64,000 bases of DNA from Bog-756 sp963730685. Lineage in GTDB: Bacteria; Actinomycetota; Acidimicrobiia; Acidimicrobiales; RAAP-2. Shown here piece after piece: positions 53,163-62,275 of this stretch; position 1 is the stretch's first letter; each line of letters begins with the position of its first letter. The notes below the pieces were generated by a model. It searched no databases. It was not told the DNA's origin and saw only the letters and a program-made list of their open reading frames with translations. The stretch covers positions 62,001 through 126,000 of the forward strand of contig CAVSSP010000005.1 of assembly GCA_963730685.1 (NCBI GenBank), in the 5' to 3' direction. The position numbers and the translations under genes were made by a program.

Positions 53163-54537
53163 TCACCGCCCGTTCGGCCGGGAGGAGGCGCGTTCGGGTT
53201 CAGGATCCCGTCGGGATCGAGCGCCCGCTTGAGGTCACGGAACACCGCGATCTCGAGGTCGATCTCGACAGGTGGAGCCACCTCCTCTTGGCCGTGCCGA
53301 TCCCGTGCTCGGCGCTGATGCTCCCGCCGAAGGCGGCGACCAGCTGGAACACGGCGTCGTCCACGGTGTCGTCCTCCGGCCGGAGACCGCTCACGTTGAC
53401 GTGGATGTTGCCGTCCCCCACGTGGCCGAAGAGCCAGGTGCGCGCCCCCGGGTCGATGGCCCCGACCACGCCCGCCACCTGGTCGACGAAGTCGGGCAGT
53501 GACGTGAGCGGCAGGGTGACGTCGAGCTTGTGCGGTGGCCCGAGGGTGTTGATGGCCTCGGTGTGGGCTTCGCGGTAGCGCCACAGGGCGGCGCGGCGAC
53601 CGGGGTCGGTGGCCACCACGACGTCCTCCACGTCGTCCACCGAACCGGCCACCTCGGCCAGCGACCCGGTCGGGTCGACCCGGTCGGCCGCCTCCACCAG
53701 CAGGTACACCGGGTGGGGCGCCGCGAACGGCGGGTGCATCCCGGTCACCGAGCACACCAGGTCGAGCCCGGATGCCAGGAACAGCTCACAGGCCTCCACT
53801 CCGGACAACGAGCGGCGGAAGGTCGCCGACGCCTCGAGTGCGGCCGACACCGTCGGGAAGGCCAGCATCGCCACTGTCCGCTCCGGCATGGCGGGCACCA
53901 GGCGGAGCCGGGCCGCCGTCACCACCGCCAGCGTCCCCTCACTGCCGCAGATGAGCCCGGGAAGGTGGTAGCCCGTGTTGTCCTTCACGAGCCCGGACAG
54001 GTGGGAGATGACCGCGCCGGTCCCGAGCACCGCCTCCAGCCCGACGATCTGGGCACGGGTGTCGCCGTACCGGATGACGTGGATGCCCCCGGCGTTCGTG
54101 GCCACCGTGCCCCCCACCGTCGCCGACCCGCGGCTGGCGAGGTCGACGCCGTAGGCCCACCCGGCGGCAGCCGCCGCCCCGCGGACGGCGGCCAGTGTCA
54201 CGCCGGCGCCGGCGGTGACCTGACCGGCCAGGGTGTCGACCGGCTCGAGGGTGCCGAGGCGACGGAGGCTCAGTACCACCTCGCCGTGCAGGGGGACCCC
54301 GCCACCGACCAGGCCGGTGTTGCCGCCCTGTGGCACGAGGGCGATCCCGAGCCCGCGGCAGACGGCGATCACGCCCGCCACCTCCTGGGCGGACGCCGGG
54401 CTGACCACGGCCATCGAGCTCCCCACGAAGCGACCGGTCCAGTCCGTCGTGTAGGACCTCAGCACGTCACCGTCGGTGATCACGTGTGGGCCGACCACCT
54501 CGCGCAGCCGCTCCGCCACCACGGGAGGACCGGTCAT
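53163..54537 (-). CDS. FAD-linked oxidase (GlcD/D-2-hydroxyglutarate dehydrogenase type), frameshift near 3' end
   Basis: A flavoprotein of about 455 residues. The PP-loop FAD domain shows PQGGNTGLVGGGVPLHGEVVLS, SRGSATVGGTVATNAGGIHVIRYG and GLICGSEGTLAVVTAARLRLVP. The cap domain ends with TWLFGHVGDGNIHVNV and SAEHGIGTAKRRWLHL, which contain the usual metal/substrate His residues. It should oxidise a D-2-hydroxy acid. The last about 35 residues (EIDLEIAVFRDLKRALDPDG, then ILNPNA) are in another frame after a single-base loss near 53265. The exact stop is uncertain; TGA at 53163-53165 is one possibility. Start may be ATG 54537 or 54585. It is divergent from a SnoaL-like gene. Confidence 0.78.
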
Positions 54538-54819
54538 GTGATCGACGCCCGGGTCGGTGTCGGGCGCGCCGACGGATTCCGGCATGCGGCGATCCCACCG
54601 GCACCGGCACCGGCTCGTTGTCCGTGGGCCCGAACGTCCATCGTGTCGCCTTTCGGTTGCCGGACCACGGGGGGCGGCCGTGCGGTGGGTCCCCGCCCGC
54701 GACGTTACTTCCGGTGTCGGCGCCCGCAGCCGAGCCGGCGCCGCGCGTATCATGGCCGAGGAGGGACGGCGGCTCCGGTCGGCGTCCTCCCGTCGGGCGG
54801 CGCGGTCGATGGGGGAACA

Positions 54820-55230
54820 GTGGGGGAGGACGAGGACCAGATCAGACGGACGCTGGGCGCCTACAGCCAGCGGTGCGACGACGGCCGGTTCGACGAGTGG
54901 TCGGACCTGTTCACCGAGGATGCCCGCATGTGCGTGGGCGGGCAGGTGACCGAGGGACGCCAGGCGATCCGGGCCGCCATGGCCGCCATGCAGCCCGACG
55001 GCGCCCGGGGCAAGCACATCACCGCCAATTCGCTCATCGACGTGGACGTCGACGGTGACACGGCCACCGCCGCCACCGACTACGTGTTCGTGCGGCGGGG
55101 CCCTGACGGACTCGCGATCGTCGCCGCCGGGCGTTACCACGACCGCCTGGTCCGCCAGGGCTCGCAGTGGAGGTTCAGCGACCGGACCGTCACCCAGCTC
55201 GGCGACGGCGCAGGGGCCCCTGATCGGTGA
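54820..55230 (+). CDS. SnoaL/ketosteroid-isomerase-like protein
   Basis: A 136-residue NTF2-fold protein. QIRRTLGAYSQRCDDGRFDEWSDLF and TEDARMCVGGQVTEGRQAI, then ITANSLIDVDVDGDTATAATDYVFV and AGRYHDRLVRQGSQWRFSDRTV match the SnoaL_4/polyketide cyclase group. A GTG start at 54820 follows a GGGGGAA purine run. It ends 37 bp before a 3-ketosteroid dehydrogenase-like flavoprotein on the same strand. The two may act on one ring-containing substrate, but that is inferred only from order. Confidence 0.78.
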   Translation: MGEDEDQIRRTLGAYSQRCDDGRFDEWSDLFTEDARMCVGGQVTEGRQAIRAAMAAMQPDGARGKHITANSLIDVDVDGDTATAATDYVFVRRGPDGLAIVAAGRYHDRLVRQGSQWRFSDRTVTQLGDGAGAPDR

Positions 55231-55267
55231 CGTCGCCGTCACCGCGGATCGCGACCGGTTGAGGGCC

Positions 55268-56917
55268 ATGGCCTTGGACGCGTCCCGCCATGCCGATGTC
55301 ATCGTGGTGGGATCGGGAGCGGCGGCCCTGACCGCTGCCATCAACGCCCGCGACCACGGCGCCCGGGTGACCGTCGTCGAGCGGGCCCCGACGGTCGGCG
55401 GCACCACGGCCGTGTCGGGCGGGGGTGTCTGGATGCCCCGGAACCACCACATGGCGGAGCTGGGGATCGACGACTCCCGGGAGGAGGCCCTCGCCTACAT
55501 GGGCCGCCTCACCGCCGGGCGTATGCCGGTCGGTCTCCTCGAACGGTTCGTCGACGAAGGCCCGGGCATCGTCGCCGGCCTGGAGCAACGCGCCGGCCTG
55601 AAGCTCCGACCGATGACCTGGCCCGACTATCACCCCGAGATGGAGGGGGCCAGGCAGTCGGGCCGGATGCTCGAGCCGGCCGTCTACGACTCGGACCGGC
55701 TCGGGCCCTGGGCCTCCCGGCTCCGACCGGCACCGGTGCTGGGCCTACCCATGACGCTGCAGGAGGCCACCGCCGACTGGCGACCGGCCTACTTCCCGGA
55801 ACGCTTCGACGCCGCCCTGGTCCGACGGCGGGTCGCCGCCCACCAGGTGGCATGCGGCCAGGCGCTGATCGGCGCGCTGCTCGAGGCCTGCATCGCCCGC
55901 GGCATCGAGCCCGAGCTCGACACCAGGGCCTGTGAGATCACCATGCGGGGCGGTGAGGTCTCGGGTCTGGTCGTGGACCGGGGTGGCCGGCGGTCCGAGC
56001 TGCCGGCGAGGGCGGTGGTGCTCGGTTCGGGTGGGTTCGAGTGGAATCCGGAGCTGATATCCCGCTACCTCCCCGGTCCCCTGACCCACCCGCACACTCC
56101 TCCCACCGGCGAGGGCGACGGCCTCTCGATGGCCATGGAGGTCGGTGCCGACCTGGCCAACATGAACGAGGCGTGGTGGTATCCGGCCGCCCACCTCCCG
56201 GGCGAACGGTACGAGGGCCGACGGCTCTCCCGCTTCGTCGGGGTGGAGCGGACCGCTCCCCACTCGATCATCGTCGACCGCTTCGGACACCGGTTCGTGA
56301 ACGAGGCGGCCAACTACAACGACATGCAAAAGGCCTTCTTCTCGTTCGACGCCAACGAGTACTCGAGCCGGCATCTGCCGTGCTGGGTGGTGTTCGACCG
56401 TCAGTACCGGTCCCGGTACCCGGTGGTGTCGGCGCGTCCGGACGACCCGGATCCCGACTGGCTCCCCGTCCACGACACCCTCGACGGGCTGGCCGAGCTG
56501 GTGGGGATCGATGCCGCCGGCCTCCGCGGGACCGTCGAGCGGTGGAACCGCCAGGTCGGTGACGGCGCCGACCGCGACTTCGGCCGGGGGTCGAGCGCCT
56601 ACGACCGGTTCCACGGCGACCCGTCGGCCGCCCATCCCAATCTGGGGTCCATCGAGCAGGGCCCCTACTACGCACTTCCCATCCACATCGGCTCGGTGGG
56701 TACCAAGGGCGGCCCGAGGATCGACGCCCATGGCCGGATCCTCCACGTCCGCGACCGCCCGATCCCCGGCCTGTACGGGGCGGGCAACGTGGTGGCCAGC
56801 CCGGCCGGCCCGGCCTACTACGGCGGGGGGACCTCGATCGGCATGGGCATCGTGTGGGGCCACCTGGCCGGGTCCCACGCCGGGACGTATGCCACCGTCG
56901 GCGTGTCGTCCCGTTGA
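55268..56917 (+). CDS. FAD-dependent 3-ketosteroid dehydrogenase-like oxidoreductase
   Basis: A 549-residue flavoprotein of the fumarate reductase/KstD superfamily. The FAD dinucleotide motif is VIVVGSGAAALTAAINARDHGARVTVVE (quoted across the fold in pieces: VGSGAAALTAA). Then come GGTTAVSGGGVWMP, GRRSELPARAVVLGSGGFEWN and the C-terminal flavin motif GNVVASPAGPAYYGGGTSIG. The last is typical of 3-ketosteroid delta-1-dehydrogenases and relatives. Catalytic Tyr residues cannot be placed exactly. ATG at 55268 is preceded by GGTTGAGG. It is likely cotranscribed with the SnoaL-like gene before it. Confidence 0.82.
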   Translation: MALDASRHADVIVVGSGAAALTAAINARDHGARVTVVERAPTVGGTTAVSGGGVWMPRNHHMAELGIDDSREEALAYMGRLTAGRMPVGLLERFVDEGPGIVAGLEQRAGLKLRPMTWPDYHPEMEGARQSGRMLEPAVYDSDRLGPWASRLRPAPVLGLPMTLQEATADWRPAYFPERFDAALVRRRVAAHQVACGQALIGALLEACIARGIEPELDTRACEITMRGGEVSGLVVDRGGRRSELPARAVVLGSGGFEWNPELISRYLPGPLTHPHTPPTGEGDGLSMAMEVGADLANMNEAWWYPAAHLPGERYEGRRLSRFVGVERTAPHSIIVDRFGHRFVNEAANYNDMQKAFFSFDANEYSSRHLPCWVVFDRQYRSRYPVVSARPDDPDPDWLPVHDTLDGLAELVGIDAAGLRGTVERWNRQVGDGADRDFGRGSSAYDRFHGDPSAAHPNLGSIEQGPYYALPIHIGSVGTKGGPRIDAHGRILHVRDRPIPGLYGAGNVVASPAGPAYYGGGTSIGMGIVWGHLAGSHAGTYATVGVSSR

Positions 56918-57059
56918 CGGCGGGCCGGTGCCGGCGCACCGTGCCCGAGCGGGTGGGCCATGCCGCCCGGGACGGCACCCGAGCGGTGATCGTGGGTCCG
57001 AGGTTCGCGTCCTGGTGGGGGGCTAGATTGCTCGTCGAAGGCAATTCGAGGAGTCGTTG

Positions 57060-57488
57060 ATGGGACGAGGTACGCCGAAATCCGTGCTCGAGATGCTCGC
57101 CGCCGTGCCCCTGTTCTCGACGTGCACCAAGGCCGAGCTCCGTGCCATCGCCAACTTGGGTACCCGGTTGACCGTGGACGACGGCTCGGCCCTCACCACC
57201 CAGGGCACCCCGGGGCGTGAGTTCTTCCTCCTGACCCGGGGCGGGGCCAGGATCATCGCCGACGGGGCCGAGATCGCCAAGCTGGAACCCGGGGACTTCT
57301 TCGGTGAGACGGCGCTGCTCGAGCGGCGCCCCCGCAATGCCACGGTCATCGCCGATACCGACGCGGAGGTCCTGGTGCTCAACGCATCGGAGTTCCGCGG
57401 CCTCCTCGAGTCCTCACCGACCATCGCCGAAAAGCTGCGCGCCGCCGTGGCCGACCGCGAGCGCGATCCGTCGCCGTCCACGGACTGA
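57060..57488 (+). CDS. Cyclic-nucleotide-binding domain protein
   Basis: A 142-residue bare cNMP-binding domain protein. SVLEMLAAVPLFSTCTKAELRAIANLG (in pieces) opens the domain. EFFLLTRGGARIIADG and the phosphate-binding cassette FFGETALLERRPRNATVIA follow, with Glu and Arg intact. No output domain is attached. It resembles the 17.8 kb protein in size and plan, but here no cyclase is adjacent; the closest is at 40 kb. GAGGAG lies six bases before the ATG. It is convergent with the secreted repeat protein gene. Confidence 0.82.
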   Translation: MGRGTPKSVLEMLAAVPLFSTCTKAELRAIANLGTRLTVDDGSALTTQGTPGREFFLLTRGGARIIADGAEIAKLEPGDFFGETALLERRPRNATVIADTDAEVLVLNASEFRGLLESSPTIAEKLRAAVADRERDPSPSTD

Positions 57489-57550
57489 CCGGCCCCCGGT
57501 CCCCGCCCTTCCCGGAGAGGAGGGACGGGGACCACATCTACGAGCCGGCG

Positions 57551-59299
57551 CTAGCCGAGCGCCATGCCGACGATGGGCTGGTTGAGGCGGAGGCTTCCGG
57601 TCGAGCCCTGGAAGTGGGCACCGGGTCCGAAGGTGAAGACCCCACCGTCGGACGCCACCAGGTAGTAGCCGTCTCCCGTCGGTGCCGCCGCCATCCCCAC
57701 GATGGGCTGGTTGAGGTGCACGCTCCCGAGCGAACCCAGATAGGGGGCGTGGAAGCTGAAGATGCCGCCGTCCTTGGCCACCAACCAGTAGCCGCCGGTG
57801 GTCGGGTCGACCGCCATCCCGACGATGGGCTGGTTGAGGTGCTTGCCGCCCATCGAGCCCTGGAAGTGGGCACCGGGTCCGAAGGTGAAGACCCCACCGT
57901 CGGACGCCACCAGGTAGTAGCCGTCGCCGTCAGGGGCGGTGGCGATTCCGACGATGGGCTGGTTGAGATGGATGCTCCCGGCCGAGCCGAGGAAGCGCGC
58001 ATTGGAGCCGGAGCTGAACACCCCGCCGTCGGACGCGGCGATCCAGCAGCCGTTACCGCCGGGGACGGGGGCGATGCCGACGATGGGCTCGTTCAGCGTC
58101 TTGGTGACGCCGGCACAGTCCGATCCGTCCGGCCCGTGGCCGTAGACCACCCCGCTGGCATCGGCCAGGCCGTAGCTGCTCCCCCCCGGCACGGCGGCCA
58201 TCCCCACGATCGGCTGGGTCAGTGCCTGGCCCCCCTGTGAGCCCAGGAACTTGTTGCCGAAGGCGAAGACCCCCCCGTCCTTGGCTACCAACCAGTACCC
58301 GTGCCGACCCGGACCGGGGACGGCGATGGGGGTCGCCGGTCCGGCCGGGGAGTAGGGCGGGGTGCCCGTGGGGGGCTCATTGGCGGCCGGGTTGGGCTGG
58401 GTGACCGAAAAGGCGCACTGCCCGGTGGCGTAGCCGCCGACGATGTTGGGCGACGAATGGGAGTCCCCGTACTGGATGGCCGGGACGTTGTTCGGGCACA
58501 GCAGGTTGCCGCCGACATGGTTGGCGAGGTTCTCCGAGGCATCGGGATCACCGAGCGTGTTGTTGGCGAACGTGGCGCTGCCACCCACGGTGTTGCGGAT
58601 GGCGCCGAACCAGCACGAGTTGAGGCCGGAGACCCTGAGGTTGCCACCGAAGGTGTTGTCTTCGTAGTCGCTGTAGACGGGTGACTGGAAGGTGGCGAAG
58701 ATGCCGCTCGGCGCGCAGCTGACCCCGCCGCCCCCACCGAGCTCGACGGCGTCGGCTCCGATGGCGGAGTCGTGCACCACCACACCGAGGGGGGCGGTGG
58801 CCACGATGCTCCCCTTGACGGTGTCGGGGGAGTTGAGCGTCGGATTGGTCTGGTTCGGATCGTCGATGCACGCGAAGTGGGCCGCCTCGCAGCCGAGGAG
58901 GAGGGACGCTCCGCTGGCCACGGTGATGTTCCCGTCCACGGTCAGCCCCGATGTACCCGTGCCGTTGTCGGTGGCAAATGCGGCAATCAGGGCGGAGCCG
59001 GCCAGCAGGCTCACGTCGTTGGTCACGATGACCTGGCCCGCATTGACCGCGCACACGCCGGTGACGGTCACGGTGCTGTAGGTCCCTCCGGCCAGCGACC
59101 CCGGCGAGCCGGAGGTGCCGGTGCAGGTGGTGGCGGCCGGTGCCGCCGCCGAGGCGGCCGCGGATCCTTCGATCACCCCCAGGGGGAGCACGACGACGGC
59201 TGCCACGACGATCGCCATGAAGGACCGGCGGACCCGTCCGCCGCCCGGTCGTCTACGGTCCGGAACCGCCTGACCCCGTTGCCCGTCCATTGTTGCCAC
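57551..59299 (-). CDS. Secreted protein with parallel beta-helix-like region and GYWLVASDGG repeats
   Basis: A 582-residue exported protein. A signal peptide (FMAIVVAAVVVLPLGVIEGSAAA) follows a basic N-terminus. Residues about 50-300 are rich in Gly, Val, Asn and Ser. They have the look of a right-handed beta-helix (GLTVDGNITVASGASLLLG, NTFGGNLRVSGLNS, NTVGGSATFANNTLG). From about residue 330 there are six repeats of 42 residues (YYLVASDGGVFTFGPGAHFQGSMGG, in pieces). A GTG start at 59299 has GGAGG seven bases upstream. It is likely a surface or matrix protein; no catalytic motif is seen. Confidence 0.75.
   Translation of the reverse strand: MATMDGQRGQAVPDRRRPGGGRVRRSFMAIVVAAVVVLPLGVIEGSAAASAAAPAATTCTGTSGSPGSLAGGTYSTVTVTGVCAVNAGQVIVTNDVSLLAGSALIAAFATDNGTGTSGLTVDGNITVASGASLLLGCEAAHFACIDDPNQTNPTLNSPDTVKGSIVATAPLGVVVHDSAIGADAVELGGGGGVSCAPSGIFATFQSPVYSDYEDNTFGGNLRVSGLNSCWFGAIRNTVGGSATFANNTLGDPDASENLANHVGGNLLCPNNVPAIQYGDSHSSPNIVGGYATGQCAFSVTQPNPAANEPPTGTPPYSPAGPATPIAVPGPGRHGYWLVAKDGGVFAFGNKFLGSQGGQALTQPIVGMAAVPGGSSYGLADASGVVYGHGPDGSDCAGVTKTLNEPIVGIAPVPGGNGCWIAASDGGVFSSGSNARFLGSAGSIHLNQPIVGIATAPDGDGYYLVASDGGVFTFGPGAHFQGSMGGKHLNQPIVGMAVDPTTGGYWLVAKDGGIFSFHAPYLGSLGSVHLNQPIVGMAAAPTGDGYYLVASDGGVFTFGPGAHFQGSTGSLRLNQPIVGMALG
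57601..57925. repeat. 252-bp-spaced direct repeat inside the secreted repeat protein
   Basis: Bases 57601-57673 recur at 57853-57925, identical over about 73 bp and offset by 252 bp, which is two 42-residue units. The identity at DNA level points to recent duplication or gene conversion within the repeat tract. Confidence 0.7.
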
Positions 59300-59665
59300 G
59301 GCTCCACCTCCATCGCTCGGTGTCCACTACTGCCGGTGGTGGAGCGGAGACAAGAAGATCGACCAAACGGAGGGTGGGGACCCGCGCCCGGCCGCAGTGC
59401 CGAAGATGACTGGGCCGACCACGAGCAGACCACGAGCAGGGCTCGTCCCCCGAATGTTCACTCCCCGAATCGCCGCCGAACCCACCGTCCTATCCGCCCC
59501 CGGGGCAGTCTGACAGACGGGTCCACACCGCACAAGGGTGCCAACACCCGCCGGGCTGCCCGGCCCGGAGCCCCACCCGATGGCGACGATGACCCGATGA
59601 GAGGGGATCGGGTTGGCCGAGCCCAAACGGGGAAGGGTCCTGCTGGGTGACAGGAGGAAGATCCG
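59300..59665. other. Divergent intergenic region
   Basis: These 366 bases lie between two divergent genes (secreted repeat protein and DUF1345) and must contain their promoters. I see no clear -35/-10 pair, RNA or further gene in it. Confidence 0.4.
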
Positions 59666-60358
59666 ATGCCATCGCAGCCGTCCCCTTCTCCCGGCTCGGC
59701 CCGGTCCGGTAGCGGCGCGCCTCGGAGGCGTCGTGTCGACATCGTCGGAGTCCGGACCGCTCTCTCGGCCGGTGCCGGCCTGGTGGCCGGGGCGGCGCTG
59801 TCCCCGTTCGTGGCCTGGCAGGCGGCCATCCTCCTCGGCTGGGTGGCGGCGGCGTCGTGCAACCTGGCGTGGACCTGGTCCCGGGTGGGCGGCCTGGATG
59901 CCGGGGCCACCCGGCGCCACGCCGGCATCGAGGATCCGAGCCAGGCCTACGCCGAGTCGATCGTCATCGCCGCCGGGGTCGCGCTGCTGGCGGCGGTGGG
60001 GCTCTTGTTGCTCCATGCCGGCCGGACCCACGGGTCGACCAAGGCGTACCTCATCGCCATCGGGGTGGTGAGCGTCATGGTGTCCTGGGCGACCGTGCAC
60101 ACCATCTACATGCTGCGCTACACGCGTACCTACTACCGCGACGGCGCCTCCGGGGTCGACTTCAACGAGGACGATGATCCCGCCTATCTCGATTTCGCCT
60201 ACCTGGCGTTCACCATCGGCATGACCTTCCAGGTGTCCGACACCAACCTCACGTCCATGGCCGTCAGGCGTCTCGCCCTCGGCCACGGGCTGCTCTCGTT
60301 CCTGTTCGGTGCCGTGATCGTGGCACTGTCCATCAATGTCGTGGCCAGCCTGCTGTGA
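59666..60358 (+). CDS. DUF1345 membrane protein
   Basis: A 230-residue membrane protein with about five hydrophobic helices. The DUF1345 signature DFAYLAFTIGMTFQVSDTNL is near the C-terminus, followed by LGHGLLSFLFGAVIVALSINVV. The N-terminus is a short basic Ser/Pro-rich stretch. AGGAGG lies about eight bases upstream of the ATG. The family is widespread and without known function. The gene is convergent with the hydroxyacid dehydrogenase gene. Confidence 0.85.
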   Translation: MPSQPSPSPGSARSGSGAPRRRRVDIVGVRTALSAGAGLVAGAALSPFVAWQAAILLGWVAAASCNLAWTWSRVGGLDAGATRRHAGIEDPSQAYAESIVIAAGVALLAAVGLLLLHAGRTHGSTKAYLIAIGVVSVMVSWATVHTIYMLRYTRTYYRDGASGVDFNEDDDPAYLDFAYLAFTIGMTFQVSDTNLTSMAVRRLALGHGLLSFLFGAVIVALSINVVASLL

Positions 60359-60389
60359 CGGGCCCCGCCGGGCGCTTCAGCCGCTGGCC

Positions 60390-61376
60390 TCACCCGCCGG
60401 CCACGACGTCCTCGGTGACGTCGTTGACCAGTGGGGTGCCGGCGAGATAGCGGTCGAGGTTGGCGGAGAAGAGCTCGGCTTGTCGAAGGAACCTGCCGGC
60501 ACCGCCGGCGGCGTTGTGAGGGGTGACCCGGACCGACGGGTGGGTCCAGTACGGGTGTCCGGCGGGGAGGGGCTCGGTCCGGAAGACGTCCAGCACCGCC
60601 GTGCCCACCCGTCCGTCGTCGAGGGCGGCCAGCAGCTCGTCGTCGTCGATCAGGGTGCCCCGTGCCACGTTGACCAGCAGGCAGCCGGGCTTGACGGCGG
60701 CCAGGAACGCCCCGTCCACGAGGTCGAGCGTCGACGCGGTCGCCGGGGCCGCCAGGACGATGACGTCGGCCCGGTCGGTGACCTCGAGCAACCGGCCGGG
60801 GGTGACGGTCAGGTCGGTGGGGTCGTCGGCCGCCGGGCTCCGACGGCAACCGATGACGTGTGCGCCGAACGCCCGCGCACGCACCGCCACCTCGCTCCCG
60901 ATCCCGCCGAGGCCGATGACGAGCCAGGTCGTGCCGGACACCTCGCGCCAATCGTGGATGCGCCAGGTACCCGCCTCCTGCTGCCTCCACTGCGCGGCAC
61001 CCTGGAATTCGTCGAGGACGGCCCGCATCACGAACTCGGCGATGGGGAGGCTGTTCACGTGGGCGTTGGTGATCCGAACCCCCCTTGCCGCCAGCTCCGC
61101 AAAGACGGGGGCGTCGTAGCCGGCCGCGGGCGACTGGAACCACCGGAGCGACTGGGCCTGTCGCAACAGCGAGAAGAAGGGCCTGATGGGCGCCCCCGGG
61201 CGGAACAGGTCCGACGTGCCCCAGGCGATCTCCGGGCGGGCATCGTCCCACTCGACCCGGTCTCCTCCCTCGCCGGAGAGGGTCCCGTCCGCGTCCAGGG
61301 CCAGCCACTCGACGCCGGGGCGACGGAGCTCCTCTCCGAAGCTGTCGCGGGCCACCGAGGTCATCAGGACGAGCAC
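60390..61376 (-). CDS. D-isomer-specific 2-hydroxyacid dehydrogenase
   Basis: A 328-residue NAD-dependent dehydrogenase. The Rossmann motif is VIGLGGIGSEVA. The catalytic Arg is in VNVARGTLID, Glu in FRTEPLPAGHP and His in TPHNAAGG, so the triad is complete. The N-terminal half contains RPFFSLLRQAQSLRWFQSPAAG as in glyoxylate/hydroxypyruvate reductase relatives. A GTG start is used. It is likely to reduce a 2-keto acid; the substrate is unknown. It runs in the same direction as the fructosamine-kinase-like gene upstream. Confidence 0.86.
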   Translation of the reverse strand: MLVLMTSVARDSFGEELRRPGVEWLALDADGTLSGEGGDRVEWDDARPEIAWGTSDLFRPGAPIRPFFSLLRQAQSLRWFQSPAAGYDAPVFAELAARGVRITNAHVNSLPIAEFVMRAVLDEFQGAAQWRQQEAGTWRIHDWREVSGTTWLVIGLGGIGSEVAVRARAFGAHVIGCRRSPAADDPTDLTVTPGRLLEVTDRADVIVLAAPATASTLDLVDGAFLAAVKPGCLLVNVARGTLIDDDELLAALDDGRVGTAVLDVFRTEPLPAGHPYWTHPSVRVTPHNAAGGAGRFLRQAELFSANLDRYLAGTPLVNDVTEDVVAGG

Positions 61377-61451
61377 GGCATCACAGTAAGGCGCCCGGGA
61401 CGGCGCCCGGCCCCGCGTCAGGGGCCCCGGTGGTGTCCGGGCTCGACCCGG

Positions 61452-62246
61452 TCACGCCAGCGCGGTGATGAGCGCCTCGGCCCGCCGCCGGTATCCGCCG
61501 CCGAAGAGCACCGTGTGGACCAGGAGCGGATAGAGCCGGAACAGCGCCGACCGTTGTTCCCAGCCGTCTTCCACTGGCCTGACCTCGGTGTAGGCGTGCC
61601 ACGTGGCATCCGGCACGGGGCCGAACAGGCCCAACATGGCCAGGTCCTCCTCGGGATGCCCGCCGTGGACGGAGGGGTCGACGAGCCAGGCCCGGCCGTC
61701 GGTGCCCCACAGGACGTTCCCCCACCACAGGTCCCCGTGCAGGACCGCCGGCGGCCCCGATCCCACCAGCTCGTCGATCCGCCCGCCCAGCCCGTCGATC
61801 CGCCGTCCCAGTCCGCACCGGGCCCCGAGCTCGAGCAGCCGCGTGCGGTAGAAGGTGCCCCCATCCGGCCGGACCGACGGGTCGACACGACACGAGCCCA
61901 CCCACGACGACCCGCCGCCCCACTGCGCACAGGGCCCCGAGTGCAGCGTCGCCAGCGTCCGACCGAGCGCCTCGTCGTGGGCCGGGGTCCGGGGCCCGTG
62001 GTCCACCCACCGGGTCACCAGGACGCCCGGCTCCACCATCACGATCTCCGGCACCGGCGGCCCGCCGGCCATCCGCCCCAGGTGTTGGAGGCCGTCCGCC
62101 TCGTCGCCGGTCCCCGGCCCGGTCTTGACCACGACATCCCCTGTCCCGGTCGGGAGAAGCCACACCTGCCCGCCGAGTGGACGTGGCGGCCCGGTGGCGT
62201 CCAGCAAGGGGGCGATCCGGCGCGGCCAGTCACCGGCCGGGGTCAC
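61452..62246 (-). CDS. Fructosamine kinase-like phosphotransferase
   Basis: A 264-residue kinase of the aminoglycoside phosphotransferase fold. VVVKTGPG includes the ATP-binding Lys. The catalytic loop is AVLHGDLWWGNVLW with its Asp, and LVDPSVHGGHPEEDLAMLGLFG is the DFG-equivalent typical of fructosamine/ketosamine-3-kinases, which repair glycated proteins. An Acidimicrobiia-like variant reading is possible. The start at 62246 is 29 bp from the divergent enoyl-CoA hydratase gene, so both promoters must overlap or be very short. Confidence 0.82.
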   Translation of the reverse strand: MTPAGDWPRRIAPLLDATGPPRPLGGQVWLLPTGTGDVVVKTGPGTGDEADGLQHLGRMAGGPPVPEIVMVEPGVLVTRWVDHGPRTPAHDEALGRTLATLHSGPCAQWGGGSSWVGSCRVDPSVRPDGGTFYRTRLLELGARCGLGRRIDGLGGRIDELVGSGPPAVLHGDLWWGNVLWGTDGRAWLVDPSVHGGHPEEDLAMLGLFGPVPDATWHAYTEVRPVEDGWEQRSALFRLYPLLVHTVLFGGGYRRRAEALITALA

Positions 62247-62275
62247 GCCCCGCTCGCCGTGCTAGAGACTTGGAC

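Noticed and set aside
53200..55452. 750-residue form of the FAD oxidase with a long N-terminal extension
   Set aside because: The extension is antisense to the SnoaL-like gene and lacks motifs. Family N-termini begin near 54537.
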